From: an uncultured Muribaculaceae bacterium
Lineage (GTDB): Bacteria; Bacteroidota; Bacteroidia; Bacteroidales; Muribaculaceae
Assembly: GCA_910583675.1 (NCBI GenBank)
Contig: CAJTYH010000052.1
Coordinates: forward strand, 1-14,268
DNA: 14,268 nucleotides
Reading direction: 5' to 3'
Numbering within the stretch: the first letter of the stretch is position 1; the number at the start of each line of letters is the position of its first letter. Shown piece by piece: positions 13,898 through 14,268 of this stretch. A program made the translations under genes and the position numbers. The notes beneath the pieces are model-generated. The model searched no databases. It had not been told where the DNA came from and worked only from the letters and a program-made list of their open reading frames with translations.

Positions 13898-14268
13898 ATG
13901 TTAAAGATAAAATTTCAAAGGCTGCTGATATTATTCATATTGGCAACCGTCAATCTGACACTCGCGGCACAGAACATAACTGTGACCGGTACCGTAATGG
14001 ATACGGCTGAAAACGAGCCGATGATCGGAGCCACTGTAATGCAAAAAGGCTCCAAGGCCAACGGTGTCGCTACCGACATCGACGGCAAATACACTATTAC
14101 CGTCCCTTCCAACGCCACCCTTGTATTCTCAAGCGTGGGTTTCGAACCTGTAGAGGTGAAGGTAGACGGCCGCAAGACCATTGACGTGGATATGAAACAG
14201 ACCACTACCGCACTTGATGAAGTAGTGGTGATCGGCTACGGTGTGCAGCGCAAGAGCGACATCACCGG
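13898..14268 (+). CDS. SusC/RagA-family TonB-dependent outer membrane transporter, 5' part
   Basis: Only the first 123 codons are present; the gene runs off the window end. Residues 1-24 are a signal peptide (MLKIKFQRLLILFILATVNL, cleaved after LAA or LAAQ). Residues 27-104 form the carboxypeptidase-like regulatory domain common to SusC proteins (ITVTGTVMDTAENEPMIGATV, GVATDIDGKYTITVP, LVFSSVGFEP). The stretch ALDEVVVIGYGVQRKSDITG at the end is the TonB-box-to-plug junction typical of SusC. These proteins import oligosaccharides with a SusD lipoprotein, which would be expected just beyond the window. The ATG at 13898 directly opens the signal peptide. Divergent orientation from the GH43 block suggests one PUL, but that is inference. 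Confidence 0.95.
   Translation, partial: MLKIKFQRLLILFILATVNLTLAAQNITVTGTVMDTAENEPMIGATVMQKGSKANGVATDIDGKYTITVPSNATLVFSSVGFEPVEVKVDGRKTIDVDMKQTTTALDEVVVIGYGVQRKSDIT

Overview
The window looks like a chromosomal segment from a Bacteroidales bacterium, and I lean towards Muribaculaceae (inference). The reasons are: promoter boxes of the Bacteroidetes TAnnTTTG type; an RNase H with an N-terminal viroplasmin domain; SPII lipoprotein carbohydrate enzymes; an ELWxxDGT-repeat protein ending in a type IX secretion-like sorting tail; and the start of a SusC/RagA TonB-dependent transporter. No rRNA, tRNA, CRISPR array, IS element or phage gene was found.

Layout. Positions 1-1945 hold a leftward DUF349 coiled-coil protein with a palindromic hairpin just past its 3' end. 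A divergent promoter region (1946-2188) separates it from a rightward run of five closely spaced genes (2189-5672): a proline-rich DUF4190-like membrane protein, MscL, shikimate kinase (TTG start), a divergent alanine-dehydrogenase-family protein and RNase HI. Spacing of 10-30 bp suggests one operon of housekeeping and stress functions. It converges on a leftward PepSY-like periplasmic protein (5836-6279).

Positions 6421-11060 form a leftward carbohydrate block. In transcription order it runs GH43 lipoprotein, then a 669-residue exported protein of unrecognised family with an apparently helical C-terminal half, then an aldose 1-epimerase lipoprotein. A plausible job is depolymerisation of a plant or host glycan outside the cytoplasm followed by anomer conversion of the released sugar. 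Divergent from it, after an 870-bp gene-free region, lie the ELWxxDGT protein (11931-13724) and a SusC homologue cut by the window end. Together these look like the edge of a polysaccharide utilisation locus (PUL).

The most unusual content is noncoding. (1) A 48-bp-period repeat (33-bp core plus a 15-bp linker) occurs in two intergenic clusters, 5686-5826 and 7681-7899. The cores are in both orientations, so each cluster can fold into a long hairpin, and 81-bp inverted copies flank the PepSY-like and epimerase genes. (2) The 870-bp gap carries a good promoter box followed by about 320 bp of successive hairpins ending in a terminator-like stem, a candidate structured RNA. Beyond it are a 16-bp and a 34-bp perfect palindrome. 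(3) Three loopless or 2-nt-loop palindromes in the window may be related.
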